NCBI RefSeq assembly: GCF_937123735.1
Contig: NZ_CAKZKL010000028.1
Coordinates: 186,001 to 250,000, forward strand
Origin: an uncultured Lentibacter sp.
Lineage (GTDB): Bacteria > Pseudomonadota > Alphaproteobacteria > Rhodobacterales > Rhodobacteraceae
Length of the DNA: 64,000 nt
Reading direction: 5' to 3'
Shown piece by piece: positions 26,442 through 34,337 of this stretch. A program made the translations under genes and the position numbers. The notes beneath the pieces were generated by a model, which worked only from the letters and a program-made list of their open reading frames with translations, did not search any database and was not told the origin of the DNA. Each line of letters starts with the position of its first letter. Within the stretch, counting starts at the first letter, position 1.

Positions 26442-27365
26442 ATGCAGCGCAAGGTTTATTTGCACGTTGGGGCGCATCGCACCGGCACATCGAGCTTTCA
26501 GCTGTGCCTGGCGCTCAACCGGGCGCGCCTTGCTGAGGAGGGCTATGATCTGGCCTATCCGGGGCGGGATGGCGCGCCGGGCGGAACGCTGCGCCTGCGC
26601 TTGCCGCGGCCACGGATGGGCGCCGAGCATTTGCCGGAGTATGTGAGAAAGACGCAGCGGGCCTTGGAGGCCCATCTGAGCGCGCAGCGCCAGAAGCTCA
26701 TCCTGTCGGAGGAAAACCTGCCGGGGCTGATCGTGCATTACTTCAAGGGGCGGCTTTATCCAAACCGGCGGCGGCGGTTGCAAGCCTTCCGGGGGGGGCT
26801 GGAGGCTGTGGGCGCAGAAGTGGCCCATCTGGTGCTTGTCATCCGCCCCTATGCGGCACTTTTTGTGTCGGGCTATCGCAAGCACGCCGAGGACAATCCG
26901 GTGCCGCCATTTTCTGACTATGCCCAGAGGATGGCGGATTTTGCCGGGGGGTGGCCGCAGACGGTTCAGGCGTTGCAAAATGTGCTGCGCCCGGCACGAC
27001 TCACGGTGGTGGACTATGGCGCACGCGGGCAAAGCCGCGCGTTGCTGGCGGAGCTTGTGGGCGGGTCTGCGGCGCGGTTTGAAGAGCCGGCGCGCGCGCT
27101 CAACACCAGCGCCACGGATGCGGCGCTGGAGCATTTGCAACAGCTCTATCACGGGGGCCAGCGGCTTGAGCGGCCCGCCTGGCAAGAGGTGATTGCCCGC
27201 TACGCCGAGGCGCGCAGCCCGCGCGGGTTTGCGGCGTTTGAGGCCGCCCAAAGCGCCCGGCTGGAGGCGCGTTATGCGGCGGATCTGCAAGCGCTGGCCC
27301 AGATGGACGGGGTGCGGCTTCTGTGCGCCCAGCCTAAGCCACAAGCGGGCCAAGCAGGGCAATAA
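26442..27365 (+). CDS. sulfotransferase-like P-loop protein
   Basis: 307 residues from ATG 26442 (MQRKVYLHVGAHRTGTSSFQ). The N-terminal strand and HVGAHRTGTSS resemble the PAPS 5'-phosphosulfate loop of sulfotransferase-like proteins; VLVIRPYAALFVSGYRKHAED could hold the 3'-phosphate-binding Arg-Ser region, here Arg and Ser in LVIRPYAALFVSGY. Bacterial relatives sit in surface-polysaccharide loci, but none is nearby. Activity cannot be inferred from these partial motifs. Its last 32 bases overlap the 3' end of the opposite-strand membrane-protein gene. Confidence 0.72.
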   Translation: MQRKVYLHVGAHRTGTSSFQLCLALNRARLAEEGYDLAYPGRDGAPGGTLRLRLPRPRMGAEHLPEYVRKTQRALEAHLSAQRQKLILSEENLPGLIVHYFKGRLYPNRRRRLQAFRGGLEAVGAEVAHLVLVIRPYAALFVSGYRKHAEDNPVPPFSDYAQRMADFAGGWPQTVQALQNVLRPARLTVVDYGARGQSRALLAELVGGSAARFEEPARALNTSATDAALEHLQQLYHGGQRLERPAWQEVIARYAEARSPRGFAAFEAAQSARLEARYAADLQALAQMDGVRLLCAQPKPQAGQAGQ

Positions 27366-28119
27366 GCCATTTGGCGGCGGTGAAAAGCCCCATGAGCAGC
27401 AAGGCGAGATAGGTCAGCGGAACATTGGCCGCATTGCTCATCATGGCGGCATGAAGGTTGATGTTGCTCACCAGCAAAACGGCCCGCACAAGCCCGCCGG
27501 CGGCCAGCACCACTGCGCGCAGCCCCAGGAAGGCTGCCACAGAAAAAAGCGGGGCCACCAGCGCTGTGACATAGGCTGTCCAGAGCATTTTGTTTACCTT
27601 CCAAAGCTCGAAAATCCAGCTTGGGAAAGAGTTGATGAGCACAAAGATTGCGGTCAGCGAGAGGCCGGTGATTCCCAGGGAGAGGGCCAGATCGGCCCCG
27701 AGTTTGGCCCAGATCGGCCAGCCGGCGCCCCGGGTGATATAGATATATTTGCTGATCCTGAGGTTGAGGTATTCTATGGGCGCGCCGCAAAGGCTCATCC
27801 AGAAGAACACGGCCAGAACTTCGGCCAGGTTGCCATCGCCAACCACGGCGGCGCGCCCGCCGATGGCGTAGGAGATCATCACAATCACAAGAGTGATAAA
27901 GACCGACAGCAGGCTGGCGCGCAGCCAGCTCACCTTTGCGCCGCGCATGAACAGCGAGAGCCAGAGGCTCATGAGCGAGTCTTCAAACTGGCGGGCGGTG
28001 AGGCCGTGCACCCCGAAAATATACTCTGACATCCGGGTGCGGGCGGCGGGGGTGGTGAGAGAGTCCATCACCGAAAAGATACCCGCCACCGTGGCGATCA
28101 AGATCAGATCATCACTCAT
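27334..28119 (-). CDS. multi-pass membrane protein of unknown function
   Basis: 261 residues with about six hydrophobic segments (LLSVFITLVIVMISYAIGG, LALSLGITGLSLTAIFVLI, MLWTAYVTALVAPLFSVAAF, FLGLRAVVLAAGGLVRAVLL, VPLTYLALLLMGLFTAAKWLIA). A soluble N-terminal part contains MDSLTTPAARTRMSEYIFG. I recognise no family. It overlaps the sulfotransferase-like gene by 32 bases tail to tail. The next minus-strand gene upstream is the iron-binding protein gene, but a strong hairpin lies between them, so it is probably a separate unit. Confidence 0.78.
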   Translation of the reverse strand: MSDDLILIATVAGIFSVMDSLTTPAARTRMSEYIFGVHGLTARQFEDSLMSLWLSLFMRGAKVSWLRASLLSVFITLVIVMISYAIGGRAAVVGDGNLAEVLAVFFWMSLCGAPIEYLNLRISKYIYITRGAGWPIWAKLGADLALSLGITGLSLTAIFVLINSFPSWIFELWKVNKMLWTAYVTALVAPLFSVAAFLGLRAVVLAAGGLVRAVLLVSNINLHAAMMSNAANVPLTYLALLLMGLFTAAKWLIALLGPLVA

Positions 28120-28194
28120 ACATCACAGCCCCGTCAGCGCCCCGTGTGGCGCTCAAAGCGGTCATGCCGGTTTTGGGCCTGCTTTGCAAGATGC

Positions 28195-28234
28195 GCGGCC
28201 CAACCGGCCCGCGAGGGAGCGCCGGTTGGGCCGC
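28195..28234. other. strong hairpin downstream of the iron-binding protein gene
   Basis: Perfect 14-bp arms GCGGCCCAACCGGC and GCCGGTTGGGCCGC enclose a 12-base loop. It lies just after the fbpA-type stop codon on the minus strand. There is no T tract, so it is either a factor-dependent terminator or an mRNA 3'-end stabiliser. Confidence 0.7.
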
Positions 28235-28246
28235 AGTTGTGGTGGC

Positions 28247-29257
28247 TTAGCCGTCAAAATCCACGGTTTCGGTCAGCTTGAGCGCAGCGTTGCGCAGACG
28301 GGCGAGCGCCATCAGGTTGACGCTGTCAGCTTCAAAGCTGCCCCACCCGGCAACCAAGGGGTCAACCTCTGTGCCTTTGGCGATGGGATATTCGAAATTC
28401 GCTTTCGCATAGATTTCCTGTGCTGTGGGCGAGGTGAGAAACTCCATCATTTTCAGGGCGTTGTCCTTGTTGGGCGCGGCTTTTGTCATGGCCACCCCGG
28501 AGATGTTCACATGGGTGCCCGCGCCTTCAAATGTGGGAAAGACGATGTCAACGCTCTCGGCCCAGGCGGCTTGCTCCGGGTCGGCGAGCATTTGGCCCAT
28601 GTAATAGGTGTTGCCGATGGCGATGTCGCATTCGCCGGCCCAGATCGCCTTGACCTGGGCGCGGTCATTGCCTTGGGGCTTGCGCGCGAGATTGGCTTTG
28701 ACGCCCTCAAGCCAGGCTTTGGCACCTTCTTCGCCATGGTGGTGGATGACGGCGGAGGTGAGGGCGACGTTGTAGGCATTGGTCCCTGAACGGGTGCAGA
28801 TCCGGCCTTTCCATTTGGGGTCGGCGAGGTCTTCATAGGTTGTCACCTCGCCCTCGGCCACGCGCTCTTTGCTGGCATAGATGATGCGCGCCCGGGTGGT
28901 GAGGCCCCACCAGTGGCCCTCTGGGTCATGGTAGATGTCAGGGACATTTGCCATGAGCGTTTCGCTTGTGATGGGCTGTGTGAGGCCCGCTTGCACGGCG
29001 GCAGAGAGGCGCGAGATATCGACTGTGAAAATCAGATCGGCCGGTGAACGCGCGCCCTCGGCCTGAAGGCGCTCGACCATGCCCTTTTGCAGGTAGGCGA
29101 CATTGACGGCGATGCCCGTTTCTTTGGTGAAAGCGTCGGTCAGCGGCTTGAGCAGCTCGGGTTGGCGGTAGCTGTAGAGGTTGACCTCTTCTGAAAGCGC
29201 GGGCGTGGCGATTGCGAGAGCTGTGAGGGCGAGGGATATTTTGGCTGTATCAAGCAT
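28247..29257 (-). CDS. ferric-iron ABC transporter substrate-binding protein (FbpA-like)
   Basis: 336 residues with a signal peptide (SLALTALAIATPALSEE). The family opening is VNLYSYRQPELLKPL, where the Tyr is a likely Fe3+ ligand, and the paired tyrosines are in GNTYYMGQML. This is the extracytoplasmic solute-binding family 1 iron subgroup. GGAGA five bases before the ATG supports the start. No permease (FbpB) or ATPase is adjacent; an Fe3+-type ATPase gene is at 59757. Upstream is an inverted repeat at 29289-29309, which could be its operator or the end of mazG. Confidence 0.9.
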   Translation of the reverse strand: MLDTAKISLALTALAIATPALSEEVNLYSYRQPELLKPLTDAFTKETGIAVNVAYLQKGMVERLQAEGARSPADLIFTVDISRLSAAVQAGLTQPITSETLMANVPDIYHDPEGHWWGLTTRARIIYASKERVAEGEVTTYEDLADPKWKGRICTRSGTNAYNVALTSAVIHHHGEEGAKAWLEGVKANLARKPQGNDRAQVKAIWAGECDIAIGNTYYMGQMLADPEQAAWAESVDIVFPTFEGAGTHVNISGVAMTKAAPNKDNALKMMEFLTSPTAQEIYAKANFEYPIAKGTEVDPLVAGWGSFEADSVNLMALARLRNAALKLTETVDFDG

Positions 29258-29288
29258 TGCGGTCTCCGTTGATGTTGGAGCAGCATTA

Positions 29289-29309
29289 ACCCGACTCTTT
29301 TTGTCGGGT
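29289..29309. promoter_or_regulatory. inverted repeat between mazG and fbpA-like gene
   Basis: ACCCGAC and GTCGGGT arms with a T-rich 7-base loop lie 32 bases upstream of the iron-binding protein start. It may end mazG transcription or act as an operator; I do not see a convincing Fur or Irr consensus. Confidence 0.45.
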
Positions 29310-29335
29310 CAATACCCAATTAAAAAAATCAGGTT

Positions 29336-30157
29336 TTATTTTGCCGCACGTTCGGCCTGTTTGGCGGCGTTCCAGAGCGCGTCCATTTCGGCAAGGTCGC
29401 TGTCTTCGGGGCGCTTGCCCTTCTTGGCCAGTTCGGCCTCAATAAAGGCGAAGCGGCGGGTGAATTTGGCGTTGGCGGCGCGCAGGGCGGCCTCTGGCTC
29501 AACGCGCATATGCCGGGCGAGGTTGGCCATGACAAAGAGCAGATCGCCGAACTCTTCTTCCACCTCGCTTTGGGAGAGCGTGTCGCGGGCCTCGGCCAGC
29601 TCGGCGGCTTCCTCGACGATCTTTTCAAGCACCTGACCCGTATCGGGCCAGTCAAAGCCCACGCGGGCGGCGCGCTTTTGCAGCTTGTGGGCCCGCAGGA
29701 GCGCGGGCAGGCCGAGCGCCACGCCATCAAGCGTGCCTTTCTCGGCCTTTTCGGCGCGCTCTTCGGCTTTGATGGCCTCCCAGTCGCGGGTTTGCTGTTC
29801 GGCGGATTTATCGCGGCTCTCGCTGCCGAAGACATGTGGATGGCGCGCGACCATTTTGTCAGACATGGTGTCAGCCACGGCGTCGAGATCAAACAGGCCA
29901 GCCTCTTCGGCCATCTGGGCGTGAAAGACCGATTGAAACAAGAGATCCCCCAGCTCGCCTTTGAGCTCCTCCCAGTCTTGCCGCGCGATGGCATCGGCGA
30001 CCTCGTAAGCCTCTTCGATGGTGTAGGGCGCGATGGTGGCGAAGGTCTGCTCGATATCCCAGGGGCAGCCTGTGGCCGGATCGCGCAGGGCGCGCATGAT
30101 TTCACGCAGGCGCGCAAGGCCGCCGTTGGGGGTGTGAATGAGGGTGTTGTCAGCCAT
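29336..30157 (-). CDS. mazG: nucleoside triphosphate pyrophosphohydrolase MazG
   Basis: 273 residues with two MazG-type four-helix modules. The N-terminal module has CPWDIEQTFATIAPYTIEE and EELKGELGDLLFQSVFHAQ; the C-terminal one has IVEEAAELAEA and EEEFGDLLFVMANLAR, which carry the ExxE magnesium motifs. It hydrolyses NTPs to NMPs and pyrophosphate, removing non-canonical nucleotides and lowering ppGpp in E. coli. Divergent from the amidohydrolase pair with about 60 bases between start codons. Confidence 0.96.
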   Translation of the reverse strand: MADNTLIHTPNGGLARLREIMRALRDPATGCPWDIEQTFATIAPYTIEEAYEVADAIARQDWEELKGELGDLLFQSVFHAQMAEEAGLFDLDAVADTMSDKMVARHPHVFGSESRDKSAEQQTRDWEAIKAEERAEKAEKGTLDGVALGLPALLRAHKLQKRAARVGFDWPDTGQVLEKIVEEAAELAEARDTLSQSEVEEEFGDLLFVMANLARHMRVEPEAALRAANAKFTRRFAFIEAELAKKGKRPEDSDLAEMDALWNAAKQAERAAK

Positions 30158-30219
30158 TGCGCCTGCCTTTTGTTCGGTGTTGAGTGGCAGGGTAACTCAG
30201 ACAGCACGGGGCGCAAGAC

Positions 30220-31377
30220 ATGGCGGTGATAAATCGGATTGCAGGCTTTGCCGAGGAGATGGCAGGCTGGCGGCGCCATATTCATATGCACCCGGAATTG
30301 GCGCTTGATTGTCACGAGACCGCCGCGTTTGTGGTGGAGCGGTTGCGCGAGTTTGGTGTGGACGAAATCCATGAGGGGATTGCGAAGACCGGTGTTGTCG
30401 CGATCATCAAGGGCACGGGCGAGGGGCCCTGCACGGGGCTGCGCGCGGATATGGATGCGCTGCCGATGCAGGAGGAGACGGGGGCGGAGTGGGCTTCGAC
30501 AGTTGCGGGTAAGATGCACGCTTGCGGCCATGACGGACACACCGCGATGCTTTTGGGCGCGGCGAAGTATCTGAGCGAGACGCGCAACTTCAAGGGCCGT
30601 GTGGCGCTGATCTTCCAACCTGCCGAAGAGGCGATTGGCGGCGGGCGTATCATGGTAGAAGAGGGCATGATGGAGCGCTTTCAGATTGATGAGGTCTACG
30701 CACTTCACACCGACCCTTTTGCCAAGGCGGGCGAGCTGCGCACGGTGGCCGGGCCGATCATGGCCGCGGTTGACGAATGGGAGATCACCGTAAAGGGGGT
30801 GGGCGGGCACGCCGCTTATCCGCATACTTGCAAAGACCCGATGATTGCCGCGATGAGCACGGGGCTGGCCTTGCAGACGATTGCGGCGCGGAATGCCGAC
30901 CCGATTGACCCCATTGTGGTCTCTGTCACACAGTTTCACGGCGGCACGGCGAGCAATATCATTGCGGACGAGATTAAGCTGAGCGGGACGGTGCGGACAT
31001 TTTCTGAAACCAACCGCGACTTGGCGGAGCGGCGGATACAGGAGATTGCAGCGGCGCAGGCGGCGAGCTTTGAGATGAGCGCCGAGGTGGTTTATGAGCG
31101 CAGTTACCCTGCGACGGTGAACCACGCGGCACAGGTGGAAAAATCCGCCGCCGTGGCGCGGGAAGTTGTGGGCGAGGAGCTGGTGATCACCGATTTGCCG
31201 CCCGAAATGGGCGCTGAAGACTTTTCTTACATGCTCAACGCGCGCCCCGGGGCGTTTTACTTTATCGGGCAGGGGATCGGGCCTTCGGTACACCACCCTG
31301 CGTTTGATTTTAATGATGAGATAGCGCCCATCGGGGCTTCATTCTTTGCGCGGCTCATCGAGACGCTGCATCAATAG
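30220..31377 (+). CDS. M20D-family amidohydrolase (hippurate/amino-acid amide type), copy 1
   Basis: 385 residues. Metal-binding motif KMHACGHDGHTAMLLGAA at about residue 98, ADMDALPMQEE before it, FQPAEEAIGGG holding the catalytic Glu pair, and GAEDFSYML near the C-terminus; the lid domain runs between. M20D enzymes cleave N-acyl amino acids or indole/hippurate conjugates in the cytoplasm. The next gene is a close paralogue starting 12 bases after this stop, so they are co-transcribed. Start region GCGCAAGAC ATG lacks a strong Shine-Dalgarno. Confidence 0.93.
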   Translation: MAVINRIAGFAEEMAGWRRHIHMHPELALDCHETAAFVVERLREFGVDEIHEGIAKTGVVAIIKGTGEGPCTGLRADMDALPMQEETGAEWASTVAGKMHACGHDGHTAMLLGAAKYLSETRNFKGRVALIFQPAEEAIGGGRIMVEEGMMERFQIDEVYALHTDPFAKAGELRTVAGPIMAAVDEWEITVKGVGGHAAYPHTCKDPMIAAMSTGLALQTIAARNADPIDPIVVSVTQFHGGTASNIIADEIKLSGTVRTFSETNRDLAERRIQEIAAAQAASFEMSAEVVYERSYPATVNHAAQVEKSAAVAREVVGEELVITDLPPEMGAEDFSYMLNARPGAFYFIGQGIGPSVHHPAFDFNDEIAPIGASFFARLIETLHQ

Positions 31378-31389
31378 GGAGACGACATC

Positions 31390-32553
31390 ATGCCAGTGAT
31401 CAACCGTATTGCGGGGTTTGCCGAGGAGATGAAGGCCTGGCGGCGGCATATCCATATGCACCCCGAGCTGGGACGCGACTGCCATGAAACGGCGGCGTTT
31501 GTTGTGGCGCGCTTGCGCGAATTCGGCATCACCGAGATCAGCACGGGCTGGGCGGAGAGCGGTGTTGTTGCCGTGATCGAGGGGCAGGGCGCGGGGCCTG
31601 TGATTGGCCTCAGAGCCGACATGGACGCGCTCCCGATGGAGGAGATCACGGGGCTGGACTACGCCAGCAAAACGCCCGGCAAGATGCACGCCTGCGGCCA
31701 TGACGGGCACACGGCGATGCTGCTTGGCGCGGCGAAATATCTGGCGGAGACCCGCAATTTCAAAGGTAAGGCTGTGCTAATTTTCCAGCCCGACGAGGAA
31801 GGCGGCGGCGGTGGCGAGGCCATGGTGCAGGAAGGCATGATGGAGCGCTTCGGGATTGACGAGGTCTATGCCATTCACAACGGCCCCGGCCTTGAGGCGG
31901 GGCAGGTGGCGATGGTCGCCGGGCCGATCATGGCGGCGGTGGACAGTTTTTATATCGACATCCAAGGCAAGGGCGGGCACGGCGCGATGCCGCATGAGAG
32001 CGTCGACCCTGTGGTTGCGGCTGTGGGCATGGTGCAGGCGATCCAGACGATTGTGAGCCGCAACAATGATGCGCAGGAGCGCCTCGTGGTTTCGGTGACG
32101 CAGATCAACACCGGCACGGCGACGAATATCATCCCGGATACGGCACGCATCTGCGGGACGGTGCGCAGCTTTGACGCCCATGTGCGCGACATGGTGGAGC
32201 AGCGCATGGGCGAGATCGTGGCGGGGCAGGCGGCAAGCTATGGGGTGAGCGCAAGCTTGCAATATGACCGCGGCTACCCGGCGACGGTGAATGACGCGGA
32301 GAAGACCGCCTTTGCCGCCGAGGTGGCGCGTGAGCTTGTCGGGGAGGGCCGGGTGGATGCCGAGGCCAAGCCGATGATGGCGGCGGAGGATTTCTCCTAT
32401 ATGCTCAATGAGCGGCCGGGGGTCTATGCCTTTGTCGGCAATGGCGAGGGCGCGATGGTGCATCACCCTGCTTATGATTTTAACGACGAGATTGCGCCTG
32501 TGGGCGCGTCCTTCCTTGCGCGGCTGGTTGAGAAGGCAGCACCGCTCGGCTAA
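31390..32553 (+). CDS. M20D-family amidohydrolase, copy 2
   Basis: 387 residues, paralogue of the preceding gene: the two share MHACGHDGHTAMLLGAAKYL, EGMMERF(Q/G)IDEVYA and VAGPIMAAVD. It differs at the catalytic loop, FQPDEEGGGGG instead of FQPAEEAIGGG, and in the lid (GHGAMPHESVDPV instead of GHAAYPHTCKDPM), suggesting a different acyl or amino-acid preference. GGGAGACGACATC precedes the ATG. Downstream, after a strong hairpin, is the agmatinase-family gene. Confidence 0.93.
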   Translation: MPVINRIAGFAEEMKAWRRHIHMHPELGRDCHETAAFVVARLREFGITEISTGWAESGVVAVIEGQGAGPVIGLRADMDALPMEEITGLDYASKTPGKMHACGHDGHTAMLLGAAKYLAETRNFKGKAVLIFQPDEEGGGGGEAMVQEGMMERFGIDEVYAIHNGPGLEAGQVAMVAGPIMAAVDSFYIDIQGKGGHGAMPHESVDPVVAAVGMVQAIQTIVSRNNDAQERLVVSVTQINTGTATNIIPDTARICGTVRSFDAHVRDMVEQRMGEIVAGQAASYGVSASLQYDRGYPATVNDAEKTAFAAEVARELVGEGRVDAEAKPMMAAEDFSYMLNERPGVYAFVGNGEGAMVHHPAYDFNDEIAPVGASFLARLVEKAAPLG

Positions 32554-32555
32554 GG

Positions 32556-32604
32556 CTTTTTCGGGGGCTGCGGCCCCACCCACCCGCCACAGCCCCCGAA
32601 AAAG
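32556..32604. other. perfect 15-bp inverted repeat between amidohydrolase and agmatinase genes
   Basis: CTTTTTCGGGGGCTG (32556-32570) pairs with CAGCCCCCGAAAAAG (32590-32604) around a 19-base loop. It begins three bases after the amidohydrolase stop. No T tract follows the stem, so it is not a standard intrinsic terminator; it may protect the upstream mRNA end or end transcription weakly. Confidence 0.7.
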
Positions 32605-32634
32605 CGGGGTGCTTGTGGCCAGCGGAGACCCAAG

Positions 32635-33603
32635 ATGGCATTGGAAGACAGCAAGAACTTTGTAGACGAGGCTTTCACGCGCACAAGCGACCGTGGGGTG
32701 AGCTTTGAGAACAGCTTTGGCGGGGCGCTGTCTTTTTTGCGCCGCCGTTACACCAAGGATTTGAGTGCGGTGGATGTGGCTGTCACGGGCATTCCCTTTG
32801 ATCAGGCGGTGACGAACCGCCCCGGCACGCGGCTGGGGCCGAGGGCCATTCGCGAGGCGAGCACGCTGCAAAGCCCCGATGCGCCTTATGGCTGGGGCTA
32901 TAATCCGCTGGATGAGATAAACGTAATCGACTACGGCGATCTGGCGTTTGATTATGCCAATATTGCGGCCTTCCCCGAGGCGCTCACCGCGCATATCCGC
33001 ACCATTCTGGCAAGCGGTGCGGCGAGCGTGGCGCTGGGGGGGGATCATTACATCAGTTTCCCGATTTTGAAGGCCTATGCGGAGAAATACGGGCCTATCT
33101 CGCTCATCCAGTTTGATGCGCATACCGACACATGGGCGGATGACGACATGAGCCGTGTGGACCATGGCACGATGTTTTACAAAGCCGTGAAGAGCGGGAT
33201 TGTCGACCCCAAGACCTCGGTGCAGATCGGCATTCGCACCAGCAATGAGGACACGCTGGGGGTGAATATCATTGATGCGCGCGAAGTGCATGCGATTGGC
33301 CCTGCTGCCGTGGCCGAGAAGGCGCGTGCGATTGTCGGCGACAGGCCCGTTTACCTCAGCTTTGACATTGACGGGCTGGACCCCGCCTTTGCCCCTGGCA
33401 CCGGCACCCCTGTTTGGGGCGGTTTAAGCTCGGCGCAGGCGGCGCATATTCTGCGCGATCTGGCGGGGATCAATATTGTCGGGGGGGATGTTGTGGAAGT
33501 TTCCCCGCCCTATGACACCACGGGGGCCACGGCGGTTGCGGGGGCGCATGTGGCGATGGAGATCATCTGCCTTCTGGGCTGGGCGCGGCTTGGCAAAGGC
33601 TGA
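32635..33603 (+). CDS. speB: agmatinase (ureohydrolase family)
   Basis: 322 residues. Dimanganese ligands of the arginase/agmatinase family are all present: GGDHYISFP, QFDAHTDTW and SFDIDGLDPAFAPGTGTP. The last motif, ending in GTGTP, and the agmatinase-like N-terminal extension favour agmatinase (agmatine to putrescine and urea); guanidinobutyrase or another ureohydrolase is possible. ATG 32635 is preceded by GCGGAGACCCAAG. It ends 39 bases before the DUF1499 gene, with repeat R3 between. The Puu-like cluster at 49-54 kb could use its putrescine. Confidence 0.9.
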   Translation: MALEDSKNFVDEAFTRTSDRGVSFENSFGGALSFLRRRYTKDLSAVDVAVTGIPFDQAVTNRPGTRLGPRAIREASTLQSPDAPYGWGYNPLDEINVIDYGDLAFDYANIAAFPEALTAHIRTILASGAASVALGGDHYISFPILKAYAEKYGPISLIQFDAHTDTWADDDMSRVDHGTMFYKAVKSGIVDPKTSVQIGIRTSNEDTLGVNIIDAREVHAIGPAAVAEKARAIVGDRPVYLSFDIDGLDPAFAPGTGTPVWGGLSSAQAAHILRDLAGINIVGGDVVEVSPPYDTTGATAVAGAHVAMEIICLLGWARLGKG

Positions 33604-33604
33604 T

Positions 33605-33642
33605 TTCGCCTTCGGCGAGGATATTTGGGGCAATAAGAAAGG
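33605..33642 (+). repeat. dispersed 3'-gene element, short copy R3
   Basis: A small hairpin TCGCC-TTC-GGCGA (33605-33617) is followed by the core GGATATTTGGGGCAATAAGAAAGG (33619-33642). The core abuts the ATG of the DUF1499 gene, so its AAGAAAGG may also serve as part of that leader. Confidence 0.75.
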
Positions 33643-34053
33643 ATGAGGGTTTTGGGCTGGCTGCTGTTGGGACTGTTTTTAGGGGTGGCCGGTTTTGCGG
33701 GCTATGTGCGACTGGCGCCGCAGGATGCGGAGCGGTGGCGGCTGCACGGAGAGATGGCCGAGGCGGGCGATTTGGCCAGCGCTGGCGGCTTTCGGGCGGT
33801 GCGGGATTATGCCGGCAGCTTGGACGATGTGGAGGCGGTGATTCTGACAAGCGCGCGCACGGAACGACTGGCAGACTGGGGCCATGAGCGGCTTTATGTA
33901 ACGCGCTCAGCGCTTTGGGGGTTTCCTGATTATGCCACGGTGCGGCTTGGGGACGGGCGGCTGGAGATTTTCAGCCGGTTGCGCTTTGGGCGCTCGGACC
34001 TAGGAGTCAACCAGGCGCGTGTTCGGGGATGGCTGGCTGATTTGCAGCTCTGA
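33643..34053 (+). CDS. DUF1499 family membrane-anchored protein
   Basis: 136 residues with an N-terminal membrane anchor (VLGWLLLGLFLGVAGFAGYV) and a periplasmic domain ending FSRLRFGRSDLGVNQARVRGWL, the signature of DUF1499. Function unknown. The ATG directly follows repeat R3, whose AAAGG is only a base away from the start, an unusually short Shine-Dalgarno spacing; a start further in is not obvious. Its last 54 bases overlap the opposite-strand small secreted protein gene. Confidence 0.87.
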   Translation: MRVLGWLLLGLFLGVAGFAGYVRLAPQDAERWRLHGEMAEAGDLASAGGFRAVRDYAGSLDDVEAVILTSARTERLADWGHERLYVTRSALWGFPDYATVRLGDGRLEIFSRLRFGRSDLGVNQARVRGWLADLQL

Positions 34054-34275
34054 GCTCATGCAGCCATCGGCGGTTTCGCGCCACATCGGCACGTTGAGCG
34101 ACATCTGGCACTGGGCGGTGAACATGCGCCCGCCGACTTGCAGGCAGATGCTTTCACCCAGCTCGACACGGCTGCCGGTGCTGTCGGTGCAGTAGCAGTC
34201 AATCACCTTGCCACCGATCGTCTGATCGGCGAGGGCGGGGGCGGCGAGCGCCAAAAGGATGGCATAACGCTTCAT
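34000..34275 (-). CDS. small secreted cysteine-containing protein of unknown function
   Basis: 91 residues with a short signal peptide (MKRYAILLALAAPALA). The mature part of about 75 residues has five cysteines: CYC, SICLQ, AQCQM and DGCMS, spaced as though forming disulfides. I recognise no family. TGAGGAAATG provides a good Shine-Dalgarno (GAGGAA) before the ATG. The last 54 bases overlap the DUF1499 gene tail to tail. It lies directly upstream, divergently, of prfA, whose start is 62 bases away. Confidence 0.75.
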   Translation of the reverse strand: MKRYAILLALAAPALADQTIGGKVIDCYCTDSTGSRVELGESICLQVGGRMFTAQCQMSLNVPMWRETADGCMSSELQISQPSPNTRLVDS

Positions 34276-34337
34276 TTCCTCAGTATAGCAAAAACTGAGC
34301 GCTTGACCAAGTGCTGCGAATACCGCACATCGCTCCC

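Noticed and set aside
29329..31296. Minus-strand open frame of about 650 codons across mazG and the first amidohydrolase
   Set aside because: It shadows a plus-strand enzyme with intact motifs and the mazG frame; no coherent domain is visible.
32556..32604. Intrinsic terminator after the second amidohydrolase
   Set aside because: The 15-bp inverted repeat has no T tract after it, so I list it only as a hairpin.
31777..33291. Minus-strand open frame over the second amidohydrolase and agmatinase
   Set aside because: Arg/His-rich antisense translation with no domain; the plus-strand genes carry all catalytic residues.
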